From positions 186,001-250,000 of the forward strand of contig LBNX01000002.1 of NCBI GenBank assembly GCA_000989185.1: DNA of 64,000 nucleotides, in the 5' to 3' direction. Source of the stretch: a candidate division TM6 bacterium GW2011_GWF2_28_16 (GTDB lineage: Bacteria > Babelota > Babeliae > Babelales > UASB340). Below, in pieces: positions 27,780 through 36,445 of the stretch (position 1 is its first letter; each line of letters starts with the position of its first letter). The position numbers and the translations under genes were made by a program. A model generated the notes under the pieces. The model ran no database searches and was not told the DNA's origin. It saw nothing but the letters and a program-made list of their open reading frames with translations.

Positions 27780-30441
27780 AAAATTATTTTTTATAATTTT
27801 ATTATTTAATTTAAATAATTTATTTTCTGTAAATTTTGGTCAATTTTTTATTTTAACTTTACCAAATACAGATTCACATGAAAAACTTGGTATTTGGTTA
27901 GAAGAGACACAACCTGCTGGAATAATGCTTTTAACACAGCATGTTCAAAATAGGGATAAAACTAAAAAGTTAATTAATTTTTTACAAGATAAAGCACAGG
28001 AATTAAAAATACCCAAATTAATAGTTGCTACAGATTGGGAAGGGGGAATAGTTTCGCGCCCTGGTGAACAAGGTGGCTTTTTTTCTGTTCCGGCGCCTAA
28101 AAATTTGGGAGAACAAGAACGAACATATAGTTTTTTAACAGGCAAATTAATTGGGCAGCAAATGCGAGATGTGGGCATTAATATGAACTTTGCGCCTAGT
28201 CTTGATTTATTTGATCCAGATAATTATGTTTTAGGCTCGCGTACATTTTCTAGTGATCCAAAAAAAGTTTTTGAATGTGCGCTTTCTTTTGCTGCAGGGT
28301 TAGAAAGTGAAGGCATAATTCCTGTTTATAAACATTTTCCCGGGTTAGGTTTAGGTGGGCTTGATACACATTTAAATCAAGTAGAAGTTAAAACAAGTAA
28401 AGAAAATTTTAAAAAACATGTAAGCCCATTTGTAGAAGTTTTAAAAAACGAAAATAACCCTTGTATAATGGCTACACATGCCAAATTTATAAATATATTT
28501 GAAAATTTACCAACAACTTTATCACCAGAGGCTGTTAAATATATAAAAAATAAAAATAAAAATAGTTTATTAATTACAGATGATTTTTTTATGAAGGGTG
28601 TACAAATAAAAGATGATATAGCTCAACTTGTTTTAGATTCTTTAAATGCTGGTTTTGACTTGATAATTTATTCGGCGCAAAAAGCTGGGCAAGAGATAGA
28701 ATTAATAAATAATTTAAATAAAAAATTAATATTAAATAATAAATTAAATAATATTATTAATTTTAAAAATAATAATTTAAAAAATTTTAATAAAAATTTT
28801 ATTTCGCAATATTTGGCATCAAAAACAGTTAAAGAGTTTTACGAAAATTTAGATATAAATAATAGTTTATTAATTACAGTAGATATAACTAAAATACGTC
28901 CTTATCAAGATTGGTTTATTAAAAAAAATAAAAGTTATTTTGCTAAAAAACTCAAAAAATCTGGGGCAAAAAATATTAAAGAATTAATTTTTGATGCAAA
29001 AGATAAAGAGTGTGTAAATAAAGTTTTAGATTTTATAAATAAAAATAAAAGTAATTATAAAAATATAATTTTAAGTACGTTTTTTTATGGTCAGGGTGTT
29101 TGGGACAAGACTCAAGAAGATATTTTAAAAAATTTACAAGAAATTTTTAGTGAAAATTTAATTAATAATAATTTAATTTTAATATCTTTGGCTCACCCAT
29201 ACGAGCAAAATATATTTAATAATTTAAAAAATAATAATATTAAAATATTTAACTTGGGTAGCTTTTCTAAGCCTTTATTAAACGAAGTTGTAAACAGATT
29301 AACAGATAATAAATTACCAGAACAAGATTTAATATTTAAAAATTTAAAAGATAAATTAGAAAATAAAAAATTTGGTTTATTATGCCATAATGCTAGTTAT
29401 TTAAATATAAATAATAAAAAATTATTTTTGCCAGATTTGTTATATAAATTCACACAAGAGCAAAAAGATAATACAAAGCTTGTAGCACTATTTTCACCAG
29501 AACATGGTTTAATGGGTAATCTTGATGCTTTTGCATTTGTTAAATCGCAAGATAACAGTAAATGGGGGTGCCCTATTTATTCTTTGCACGGTGAACATAA
29601 AAGTCCAACAAAAGAAATGCTTGAGGGTTTAGATGTATTTGTTATAGATTTACACGAAGTTGGTTTACGAGTATATACTTATTTAAGTACATTAAAATTA
29701 TGTTTAGATTCATGTGCTCAAAATAATATACCTGTAATTGTTATAAATTATCCCAACCCAATATATTTTTGGCCACCTCAGGGCCCAGAATTACAAAAGG
29801 GCTTTGAATCTCTTGTGGGCAAAATTTATACAAAATTTATACACGGTCAAAATATTGGTGAAATTGCTTTGTCATCCCGGGCAAGCCTGCCCGCCGAAGC
29901 CACCAGGGCGAAGGCTGGGACCCGGGATCTAGATATTATAAATATCTACAAAAAAACAGATTACTTAAATTATTTTAAAGCAAATAATTATTTGCCTGCT
30001 TCGCCTAATTTGGCAACCTTAGAAGCTGTTTATTGTTATCCAATTACAGTTTTTATAGAGGGTACAAATTATTCCGAAGGCCGTGGAACGGGGTACCCGT
30101 TCCAGCAAATTGGCGCTCCATGGGTTGATGGCAAAAAACTTGCAAAAGTTTTAAATTCAAAAAAATTACCTGGAATTTATTTTGAGCCAGTAGAATTTGT
30201 GCCAGTGTCTATAAATGGTAGAGCGAGTGTGCCTAAACATAAAGGTAAAATTTGTCAGGGGGTATTTTTACATTTATACGATTTAAATAAAGTAAAACCG
30301 GCAGATACAGGTAAAATAATTCTAGAAACCTTATTTAATTTATATCCAGAAAAATCCCAATTAATTAAATTTGGGGGTAAAAATTTTCTTGATAAATTAG
30401 TTGGCAATGATTCTTGGAGTAATTTTCTGGTAAAACCCTAA
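27772..30441 (+). CDS. Exported NagZ (GH3) - NamZ (DUF1343/GH171) fusion
   Basis: The GTG at 27772 (AAGGGG site upstream) begins an 889-residue protein with a signal peptide (about residues 1-19). Residues 20-350 are a GH3 N-acetylglucosaminidase like NagZ: PVYKHFPGLG, LDTH (acid/base His kept) and LLITDDFFMKG (nucleophile Asp). A middle segment (about 350-520) is less conserved. Residues 530-889 are a DUF1343 domain: LFSPEHGLMG, HEVGLRVYTY, VINYPNPI, FIEGTNYSEGRGT and IGAPWVDG, as in the exo-muramidase NamZ. Together they would strip GlcNAc and MurNAc from muropeptide chain ends in the periplasm. Residues 701-720 are encoded by a GC-rich palindromic insertion. It follows uppS and gpsA in one cluster. 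Confidence 0.88.
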   Translation: MFKKLFFIILLFNLNNLFSVNFGQFFILTLPNTDSHEKLGIWLEETQPAGIMLLTQHVQNRDKTKKLINFLQDKAQELKIPKLIVATDWEGGIVSRPGEQGGFFSVPAPKNLGEQERTYSFLTGKLIGQQMRDVGINMNFAPSLDLFDPDNYVLGSRTFSSDPKKVFECALSFAAGLESEGIIPVYKHFPGLGLGGLDTHLNQVEVKTSKENFKKHVSPFVEVLKNENNPCIMATHAKFINIFENLPTTLSPEAVKYIKNKNKNSLLITDDFFMKGVQIKDDIAQLVLDSLNAGFDLIIYSAQKAGQEIELINNLNKKLILNNKLNNIINFKNNNLKNFNKNFISQYLASKTVKEFYENLDINNSLLITVDITKIRPYQDWFIKKNKSYFAKKLKKSGAKNIKELIFDAKDKECVNKVLDFINKNKSNYKNIILSTFFYGQGVWDKTQEDILKNLQEIFSENLINNNLILISLAHPYEQNIFNNLKNNNIKIFNLGSFSKPLLNEVVNRLTDNKLPEQDLIFKNLKDKLENKKFGLLCHNASYLNINNKKLFLPDLLYKFTQEQKDNTKLVALFSPEHGLMGNLDAFAFVKSQDNSKWGCPIYSLHGEHKSPTKEMLEGLDVFVIDLHEVGLRVYTYLSTLKLCLDSCAQNNIPVIVINYPNPIYFWPPQGPELQKGFESLVGKIYTKFIHGQNIGEIALSSRASLPAEATRAKAGTRDLDIINIYKKTDYLNYFKANNYLPASPNLATLEAVYCYPITVFIEGTNYSEGRGTGYPFQQIGAPWVDGKKLAKVLNSKKLPGIYFEPVEFVPVSINGRASVPKHKGKICQGVFLHLYDLNKVKPADTGKIILETLFNLYPEKSQLIKFGGKNFLDKLVGNDSWSNFLVKP
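29871..29930. repeat. GC-rich palindromic element inserted in frame in the nagZ/namZ gene
   Basis: ATCCCGGG (29874-29881) pairs with CCCGGGAT (29921-29928). Further in, AGCCT (29884-29888) pairs with AGGCT (29912-29916) and GCCC (29889-29892) with GGGC (29906-29909), giving a long broken hairpin. It is strikingly GC-rich against the surrounding A+T-rich gene and is read through as about 20 residues (SSRASLPAEA... to TRD, 701-720). In size, base bias and reading-through it resembles Rickettsia palindromic elements. Confidence 0.75.
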
Positions 30442-30457
30442 TTAAATTATAAAAATT

Positions 30458-30466
30458 TGTTATAAT
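30458..30466 (+). promoter_or_regulatory. Extended -10 promoter of the first tandem kinase gene
   Basis: TGTTATAAT is a perfect extended -10 box, about 52 nt before the GTG at 30518. The same 12-nt context ATTTGTTATAAT occurs upstream of the next kinase gene. No good -35 is evident, as expected for extended -10 promoters. Confidence 0.55.
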
Positions 30467-30517
30467 AATCGCCGGAATATTTAATTTGATTATAAAAATA
30501 TATATTTGGGGTCTCTA

Positions 30518-31606
30518 GTGATTTTTTTAAAAAGTAATCGATTATTTTTATTTGTTATATTTTTATTTGTATTATTTTGTCAGAAATCTTTTGCAGAAAT
30601 TATAAATTTAGACTTACCTGGAAATCAAGATGAATTACTCGTTGAGTATTCGAAAAAAGGTTTTTTAGGCGAAGGTACATTTAAGCAAGTTTATAAGGGA
30701 ACATTAAATAAAAAAGAAGTTGCTGTTGCGCTTTTTTTCTTAAAAGAAGATAGTGATGTATATAATGAAATATCTGAAAAAAATTTTGAAAGAAATTTAA
30801 AATTTCATCAAAATTATACTCATCCCAATATAATAAATGTTTTAGCATATTCGAGAAAAGAATTATTAATAGTTTATGAATATGCTCAGTCAGATTTTTT
30901 TGATTTTGTTGATAGCCTTGATTTTAGATCTTATAAATTTAATATTGCTGCCATAAAAGAATATATATTATTTTTTATACAAATTGCGCAGGGTATTAAG
31001 TTTTTGCATGACAATGGAATAATTCATAGAGATATAAAATTAAACAATATAGTTTTAGTTAATGGTGTTCCTAAAATAATTGATTTTGATTTCTGTAAAT
31101 ATTTTAATAAAGATCAAGATTTTATTGTAGTTCATAAAAGTAAGGGATCGCATCTTTATACATGTCCAGAAATGATTAAGCCTGTTGTGGAAGAATTTAG
31201 AGATGCTGGAGTATATAAAGAGTTTAATATTAGTAAGTTTATAGATTGTTTTGCGTTTGCTATTTTAATGTTAAATACTATTTATAAAGTTGCTTTTGAT
31301 ATAGAAAATATCTTTAGCACAGAAAAGTTTTATTATGAAAGATTAAATGGAAAATTAAAATTGTTAATAACAGAAAAATTTGAATACTTACAAAAAAATG
31401 AAAATAAATTTGAAGAATATCTAAACAATTCAGATAAATTAGAATTCGAAGAAAATGAGGAAGTTCCTGCCTTTATTGCGTATATATTTATATTCAAAAC
31501 AGTTAAAAAATTATTAGAATATAAACCAGAGAATAGATTAAATATTGATCAGGTGATTGAAAATTTAGAATTTATTAATAAATTAATTGTTGTTAATAAA
31601 TTGTAA
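30518..31606 (+). CDS. Exported kinase-like protein, tandem copy 1
   Basis: The GTG at 30518 lies 6 nt after a TTGGGG ribosome site, giving 362 residues with a signal peptide ending at FAE (about residue 26). The kinase fold has a glycine loop GEGTFKQVYKG (51-61), a catalytic loop HRDIKLNN (170-177), DFD in place of DFG (Asp189), and CPEM in place of APE. At the beta-3 position the usual VAVK lysine reads VAVA (Ala71); a Lys lies five residues later. Activity is therefore uncertain. It shares an INLDL motif at residues 29-33 with the next gene, so the two are tandem paralogues. Host-directed function inferred. Confidence 0.82.
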   Translation: MIFLKSNRLFLFVIFLFVLFCQKSFAEIINLDLPGNQDELLVEYSKKGFLGEGTFKQVYKGTLNKKEVAVALFFLKEDSDVYNEISEKNFERNLKFHQNYTHPNIINVLAYSRKELLIVYEYAQSDFFDFVDSLDFRSYKFNIAAIKEYILFFIQIAQGIKFLHDNGIIHRDIKLNNIVLVNGVPKIIDFDFCKYFNKDQDFIVVHKSKGSHLYTCPEMIKPVVEEFRDAGVYKEFNISKFIDCFAFAILMLNTIYKVAFDIENIFSTEKFYYERLNGKLKLLITEKFEYLQKNENKFEEYLNNSDKLEFEENEEVPAFIAYIFIFKTVKKLLEYKPENRLNIDQVIENLEFINKLIVVNKL

Positions 31607-31654
31607 AAACGCTATAAATTAACGTAAAAAGCACTTTTTAATATCATAAATATT

Positions 31655-31663
31655 TGTTATAAT
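31655..31663 (+). promoter_or_regulatory. Extended -10 promoter of the second tandem kinase gene
   Basis: TGTTATAAT, the same extended -10 core and flank as at 30458-30466, lies 65 nt before the GTG at 31728. The duplicated promoter implies the two kinase genes are transcribed separately under the same sigma factor. Confidence 0.55.
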
Positions 31664-31727
31664 ATTTACAATAAGAAATAAATTTAACAATAAAAAGTTA
31701 ATAAAATTACTATTTTTGGGGGTTATT

Positions 31728-32984
31728 GTGAAGTTTTTTACAAAAAAACATATATTTTTACTATTTTTTGTAGCTTTTGCGCTATTTAGCGTAAATTCTT
31801 TTGCACAATTAATAAATTTAGATTTGTTAGAAAATGAATCTGTATTAAAAGATTTAAAGTCTAAATGTACAAAAGAAAATTTATTGGGTGAGGGTGGATA
31901 TAAAAAAGCATATAAATGTATATTTGATGAAAAAGAATCTGTAATATTGGCTTTTAATAATACCAAAGAAAATATTAAAGAATATTTTGATAACAATTTA
32001 ATGTTTTACAATAAATTCACCGAAGAACAACTAGAAGCTAATAATTTAGTTCCAGCATTTGCTTATTCTGCAAAAGAAATGTTTTTGGTTATAAAATTCA
32101 TAGGTAAAGATTTTATTGATACTAGAATGCAAGATCTTGGAAAAAAATATGGTAATAAAGAATTTTGTTTTGATGAATATTTTGACTTTTTAGATGAATA
32201 TGTAGAAAAATATATTGATATTTTTCTTGACGTGGTAAAAGCTTTAGAATTTTTGCATAAAAATAAAATTATACACTGTGACGTAAAACCGGATAATGTT
32301 CTTGTTAAATATGATGATATCAAAGAACGTTATGTTGGGTATCTTTCTGATTTTGATTTTGTTAAATACAATGAAAATGGATCTATTTTTACTAAAAAAA
32401 GAACTGGGACACAAGATTTTTATGCTCAAGAGTTAACAATTACGAGAAGATATAAAAAAATGCAAGGTAATAACCAAGGTAATAACAATGATCGATATTT
32501 TTTATATAGTAAATATATAGATAATTATGCATTGGGTGAATTTATTTTAGATACATTTTTTTCAAAAACATTTACTAATAAAAAATTTGAAAATATTTGT
32601 AAAAACAAAGATATTTATTTAAATTACTTAAATAAATATTTACAACATTTATTTAAACTAATATTTGAGTATTATCATAAAAAAGAAAACATAACAATTG
32701 ATTGTAATATTAAGATTTATTCTGACATGTTTTATGAAGATGTTAATAGATTAATAAAGTTGTTTTACAAGGACAAAAAAGCTTTTGATGATGAGTGTGT
32801 ACCTGCTGGTAAAATTAAAGTTATTTATATGTCAAAAATGGCAAAGCTTGTTTTTGTGCTTATGCAATACAAGCCACAAGATCGTTTTAAATTAAAGTTT
32901 TTGATTGAAGAATTAAATAAAATAAAAGAATTAATTGAGTATTTAAAAGATAATTCTGAATTGGAAGAAAATTTTGAGATTTAA
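31728..32984 (+). CDS. Exported kinase-like protein, tandem copy 2 (divergent)
   Basis: The GTG at 31728 follows a TTGGGGG ribosome site, giving 418 residues with a signal peptide ending near SFAQ. Kinase features: glycine loop LGEGGYKKAYKC (53-64), beta-3 segment VILAFNN without lysine, catalytic loop HCDVKPDN (183-190; Arg of HRD is Cys), DFD (Asp208), and AQE in place of APE. An enlarged C-lobe with an insertion (about residues 240-380) distinguishes it from copy 1. Its N-terminal INLDL at residues 29-33 matches copy 1 exactly in position. Possibly a pseudokinase; exported. Confidence 0.78.
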   Translation: MKFFTKKHIFLLFFVAFALFSVNSFAQLINLDLLENESVLKDLKSKCTKENLLGEGGYKKAYKCIFDEKESVILAFNNTKENIKEYFDNNLMFYNKFTEEQLEANNLVPAFAYSAKEMFLVIKFIGKDFIDTRMQDLGKKYGNKEFCFDEYFDFLDEYVEKYIDIFLDVVKALEFLHKNKIIHCDVKPDNVLVKYDDIKERYVGYLSDFDFVKYNENGSIFTKKRTGTQDFYAQELTITRRYKKMQGNNQGNNNDRYFLYSKYIDNYALGEFILDTFFSKTFTNKKFENICKNKDIYLNYLNKYLQHLFKLIFEYYHKKENITIDCNIKIYSDMFYEDVNRLIKLFYKDKKAFDDECVPAGKIKVIYMSKMAKLVFVLMQYKPQDRFKLKFLIEELNKIKELIEYLKDNSELEENFEI

Positions 32985-33827
32985 TTATCTTATAATTTTT
33001 ATATTATTTTTTTCACATTCTCTTTTTATATCAAAAAATAATTTCCAGCCGTATTTTGATAATTTTTTATTAAAATACGGCATTTTTATTTCTTTTAAAT
33101 TAAAAAATTTTATGCAAGCTAAAACGCCTTTAAATGATCTAACACCGGGATTTGCTATAGAAAGATTTTCTATATTAAGCGTTCCAAAGTTTTTTATAAT
33201 TTCTTGACGCAAATTATACTCTATAAATTTTTCGATAGATTCTTTTTTGCTAAATAAGCCATTATCGTTTATTTCTAGCATGTTATTGCTATTTTTTTTA
33301 ATTATTAATTTATTATTTAAAATTATTTGATCAGGTGAGAGATATTTGGTTTTTAATTTTAAAAAACTTGTAAAAGAAAATAATAAAATTAACAAAAAAA
33401 TAATTTTTTTAACTTGTGTGAATTTTTTATTTTTTATAATTAAAAAAGTTAAAATAGGAATTAATAATAATATTAAAATATTCGTTTGCCCAAAGGATAC
33501 AAGCCATTTTTTGTTACCCAAAAATAATATTTTTTGCCAAAATAGTGTCGATTTTTCTAGTAAATATATAAAAAAATAATTATTAATATTTAAAAGCTGG
33601 GTAAAAAATATAATAGAACTTAAGCCCAAAAAAATAGTCAAAAACGGTGTGAATATTAAATTGCCTATAAATGTCATATTTGATATTGGCAATCCCCAAT
33701 GAACTAATATTGGCAACGATACAAGCGTTACAGCTAGTTGGACTTCTATAAAAGAGACTAAAAAATAATAAATTTTTGTAATAAATTTTTTAAAGTATAA
33801 ATTTGTAGCAGTTATTTTTTTTTGCAT
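32985..33827 (-). CDS. ComEC/Rec2-like fragment
   Basis: A 280-residue protein with several hydrophobic helices in the N-terminal two thirds. The stretch EVQLAVTLVSLPILVHWGLPISNMTFIGNL and following PFLTIFLGL resemble part of the competence membrane domain of ComEC, the DNA-uptake channel. The hydrophilic C-terminal third (about residues 170-280) may correspond to a remnant of the ComEC nuclease-like domain but has no HxHxDH motif. ComEC is normally over 600 residues, so this would be a truncated or split version. Start codon support is weak. It abuts the kinase gene stop with no gap. Confidence 0.45.
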   Translation of the reverse strand: MQKKITATNLYFKKFITKIYYFLVSFIEVQLAVTLVSLPILVHWGLPISNMTFIGNLIFTPFLTIFLGLSSIIFFTQLLNINNYFFIYLLEKSTLFWQKILFLGNKKWLVSFGQTNILILLLIPILTFLIIKNKKFTQVKKIIFLLILLFSFTSFLKLKTKYLSPDQIILNNKLIIKKNSNNMLEINDNGLFSKKESIEKFIEYNLRQEIIKNFGTLNIENLSIANPGVRSFKGVLACIKFFNLKEIKMPYFNKKLSKYGWKLFFDIKRECEKNNIKIIR

Positions 33828-33871
33828 TTTTAAAATGTTAATTTGGTCGTAAATAATTAGTAAATTAAAGT

Positions 33872-35032
33872 TTATTTTTCTAATTTTAGGATAATAGATT
33901 TTTCTGTATTTGTAAGCTTTTTATCATTTTTTTTAGTTAAAGCTATTTCATGTAAAATTTTATCCAAATAATCTATAGTTTGTTCTATAGATACGTTATA
34001 TTTATTTTGTTTAATAAATTTAAATAAATCTATTTCTGTCCAGTTACAAATAATATTTGAATAGCCGTTAATCTGTATTGCCTTTTTACCATTTATGTTA
34101 AGTTTAGTTTTTAAATATTCAGGGATAATTATTTTTTTGAAAAATTGTTCTTTAATAAATGTTTTTATAATGTCTTGGGCAAAACTTTTAAGATTTGCTG
34201 ATTTTGCCACAGCTATATACTCTTTTTTAAAATTTTTAAAATATGGTTCTGTTGGATTGGGATATCTTTTGTCTACAAGCATGGCTTTAATAATATTTTC
34301 TTTGGCTAAGTTTTTATTCTTTTTTGAATTATAAAAAATATTATTACAAAGACCAAAATCTAAAAATGCTAGTTTGTAATTTTCTGCTAAATCATTTTCT
34401 CTAATTAAGCAAATTTCTAAATCAAGTCCATCTAGTTTTACTTTATAATGTAAAATACCTAAAAAGGTTCCAAGATCTTCGTATAGTTGTTCTAGATTAG
34501 TTTTATTGGCATTTATTTTGCTATATTTATTTATTATGTCTGTTATTTGGACCAAGCCTATACTGTGCCCAGAAACAATATCTTTGTCTTCTGTTTGTTC
34601 TATCTGGTCTAAATCTTGTTCGCCTGTTTTTAATTGCGTAATTAAATTTTTATTTAATTCTTCTTTTATTGGATATAATCGAGGCATTTCCATTGCACAT
34701 ATATCTTTGGCTGTATAAATTAATTTATTTGGTTTTAAAACAAGAATTCTATTGAACAGTTCTTTATTATATTTTTCTATAGCCGAGTAAATATCTTGTT
34801 GAATATTAAATTCCTTTGTAATAATCTCGCATTGTCTAGAGCTTTCTCCACTTTTAATAGCAATGTTGCAGTTATCGCTAGAACCAAAAACGGTTCCCGA
34901 GCCTCCACGGCCTAAAAGTTGATCAAAGCGTATAGAATAATTAGATTGTAGTAATTCTTGTACAGTTTGAGCGTTTAATGAAGTAGATAAAATAAATAAT
35001 AAAAATATATTTTTTATAAAATTTTTATACAT
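33872..35032 (-). CDS. Exported atypical kinase-fold protein
   Basis: A 386-residue protein with a signal peptide (about residues 1-21, ending SLNA). The N-lobe is clear: GRGGSGTVFG (41-50) and NIAIK with Lys60. A DFG motif appears in LAFLDFGLCN in the C-lobe, but no HRD-like catalytic loop precedes it; the corresponding region reads LEICLIRENDLAENYKL. It may be an atypical kinase, possibly closer to aminoglycoside-kinase-like folds, or a pseudokinase. Its ribosome site is buried in a 12-bp hairpin (35034-35095). It is the fourth exported kinase-like gene in the window. Confidence 0.7.
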   Translation of the reverse strand: MYKNFIKNIFLLFILSTSLNAQTVQELLQSNYSIRFDQLLGRGGSGTVFGSSDNCNIAIKSGESSRQCEIITKEFNIQQDIYSAIEKYNKELFNRILVLKPNKLIYTAKDICAMEMPRLYPIKEELNKNLITQLKTGEQDLDQIEQTEDKDIVSGHSIGLVQITDIINKYSKINANKTNLEQLYEDLGTFLGILHYKVKLDGLDLEICLIRENDLAENYKLAFLDFGLCNNIFYNSKKNKNLAKENIIKAMLVDKRYPNPTEPYFKNFKKEYIAVAKSANLKSFAQDIIKTFIKEQFFKKIIIPEYLKTKLNINGKKAIQINGYSNIICNWTEIDLFKFIKQNKYNVSIEQTIDYLDKILHEIALTKKNDKKLTNTEKSIILKLEK

Positions 35033-35033
35033 A

Positions 35034-35095
35034 AAACTCTTTCTTAATATTTTTTACTAAAAATAAATAATAAAAAATTTATCAAGAAAGAGTTT
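35034..35095 (-). promoter_or_regulatory. Hairpin that hides the ribosome binding site of a kinase gene
   Basis: AAACTCTTTCTT (35034-35045) is the exact complement of 35084-35095, a 12-bp stem on the minus-strand mRNA, extended by a second 7-bp stem (35050-35056 with 35071-35077). The ribosome site AAAGAG sits in the 3' arm, and the stem ends 1 nt before the ATG at 35032. Same layout as at 3369-3411 and 39672-39713. Confidence 0.6.
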
Positions 35096-35125
35096 ATTAG
35101 TTCAAGAGATTTTAATTTAAAAGCT

Positions 35126-36409
35126 TTATTTGAATATAATATTTGTTTTTACTTTATTGGGATCTATTGTTTTATGAAAAAAATTTGAAATATCCCACAT
35201 CTTTTTATAGTTAGCTTCAGGACAAAGTAATACAAATTGTGCAATTGCTTTATTGTTCCCTATTGCCGAAGCAATAGGCTTAAGCGTATTAAGATCAAGA
35301 TTATCGCTTTCAAAATTTAATAATAATTTTTTTATGACAGCATTATTTTCTATTGCAGCACTTAGATTTTTAATATTGTTATCTTCAATTTGCTCACTTA
35401 CAATTCTAAAAGCTAATTTTTTTATAGTTTTATTATTTTCTATTGCATTAGCAAATGAAACCATTTGACAGTGTTCGATTCTACCTGAGAGATTTAAATT
35501 TAGTTTTGTTATAGTAGAATTATTTTCTATTGCAGTAGCTAAATATGAAGCACCATCTGCTTCTATGTTAGTATTTTCAAGATTTAAACTTAAGTTTATT
35601 ATAGCAGAATCGTTTTCTATAATCATTGCCAAAGATTCAGCATCACCAGGTCCAAAATTATTTTCAGTAAGATCTAAATCTAAAATTTTAATTGTCTTAT
35701 TCTGTGCAAGAGCATTAGTCAGCTTCATCATGTCGCTCTTTTGAGCAAAACAGTTTTGAAGATTTAAACTTAATTTTGTTATAACTCTATTATATTTTAT
35801 TGCAGTTGCTAAATAGTCAATGCAATTAATTTTAAATTCATCAAATTTAAATTTATTATTTCCTGCAAGATTTAAATCTAGTTCTGTTATATATGCATTA
35901 TCAGTTATTTCTCGAAACAGATATTCAGCTCCAGCTGGACCAATATTATTGTTAGAAAGATCTAAAGTTACCTTTGTTATCATGTAGTTGTAATTTATTG
36001 CATCGGTTAGGGCTTTAATGCCTTCAGATTGAATATTATTTCCTTCAAGATTTAGACTTAAATTAGTTATAGGTTTATTAAATTTTATTCTTTCGGCTAA
36101 TAACTTAACTCCATCAGGTCCTATATTGCAGCCTGAAAAATCTAACATTAATTCTTTTATAATATAATTAAATTGTATTGAATCTGCTAAAGATTCAAGA
36201 TCCTCAATTGATAGCATCTCTTCGCTTATATTTTGAACATGTAATTTGGTTATAGTTTTGTTGTAGCTATCCAAAAATTTTATAGCATCTGTAATTGAGT
36301 CGCACGTAGCTATTTGATTTTGTATATCATATTCAATTATTGCGTTTAATGATGAAATGCTCAAAAGAGCTACAAAGATTAATTTTTCTATTTTTTTATT
36401 AAATATCAT
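35126..36409 (-). CDS. Exported leucine-rich-repeat protein (ribonuclease-inhibitor/NLR type)
   Basis: A 427-residue protein: signal peptide (about residues 1-23), then roughly a dozen 28-32-residue leucine-rich repeats of the RNase-inhibitor/NLR type, for example ITKVTLDLSNNNIGPAGAEYL and IINLSLNLENTNIEADGASYL. The recurring AIENNxxIxKLxLNL pattern shows a homogeneous array. Such LRRs form a horseshoe for protein binding and are mostly eukaryotic; in intracellular bacteria they are usually effectors. A good AGGAG site precedes the ATG. No catalytic domain is present. Confidence 0.85.
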   Translation of the reverse strand: MIFNKKIEKLIFVALLSISSLNAIIEYDIQNQIATCDSITDAIKFLDSYNKTITKLHVQNISEEMLSIEDLESLADSIQFNYIIKELMLDFSGCNIGPDGVKLLAERIKFNKPITNLSLNLEGNNIQSEGIKALTDAINYNYMITKVTLDLSNNNIGPAGAEYLFREITDNAYITELDLNLAGNNKFKFDEFKINCIDYLATAIKYNRVITKLSLNLQNCFAQKSDMMKLTNALAQNKTIKILDLDLTENNFGPGDAESLAMIIENDSAIINLSLNLENTNIEADGASYLATAIENNSTITKLNLNLSGRIEHCQMVSFANAIENNKTIKKLAFRIVSEQIEDNNIKNLSAAIENNAVIKKLLLNFESDNLDLNTLKPIASAIGNNKAIAQFVLLCPEANYKKMWDISNFFHKTIDPNKVKTNIIFK

Positions 36410-36445
36410 AAAAACTCCTGTAAAATTTTATAAATTGTGCATATT

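Noticed and set aside
30085-30103. Perfect GC-rich inverted repeat GGAACGGG-GTA-CCCGTTCC in the nagZ/namZ gene
   Set aside because: It encodes part of the conserved EGRGT..PF motif of the DUF1343 domain, so it is not an insertion; the palindrome is probably a coincidence of codon choice, though the codons are unusually GC-rich for this genome.
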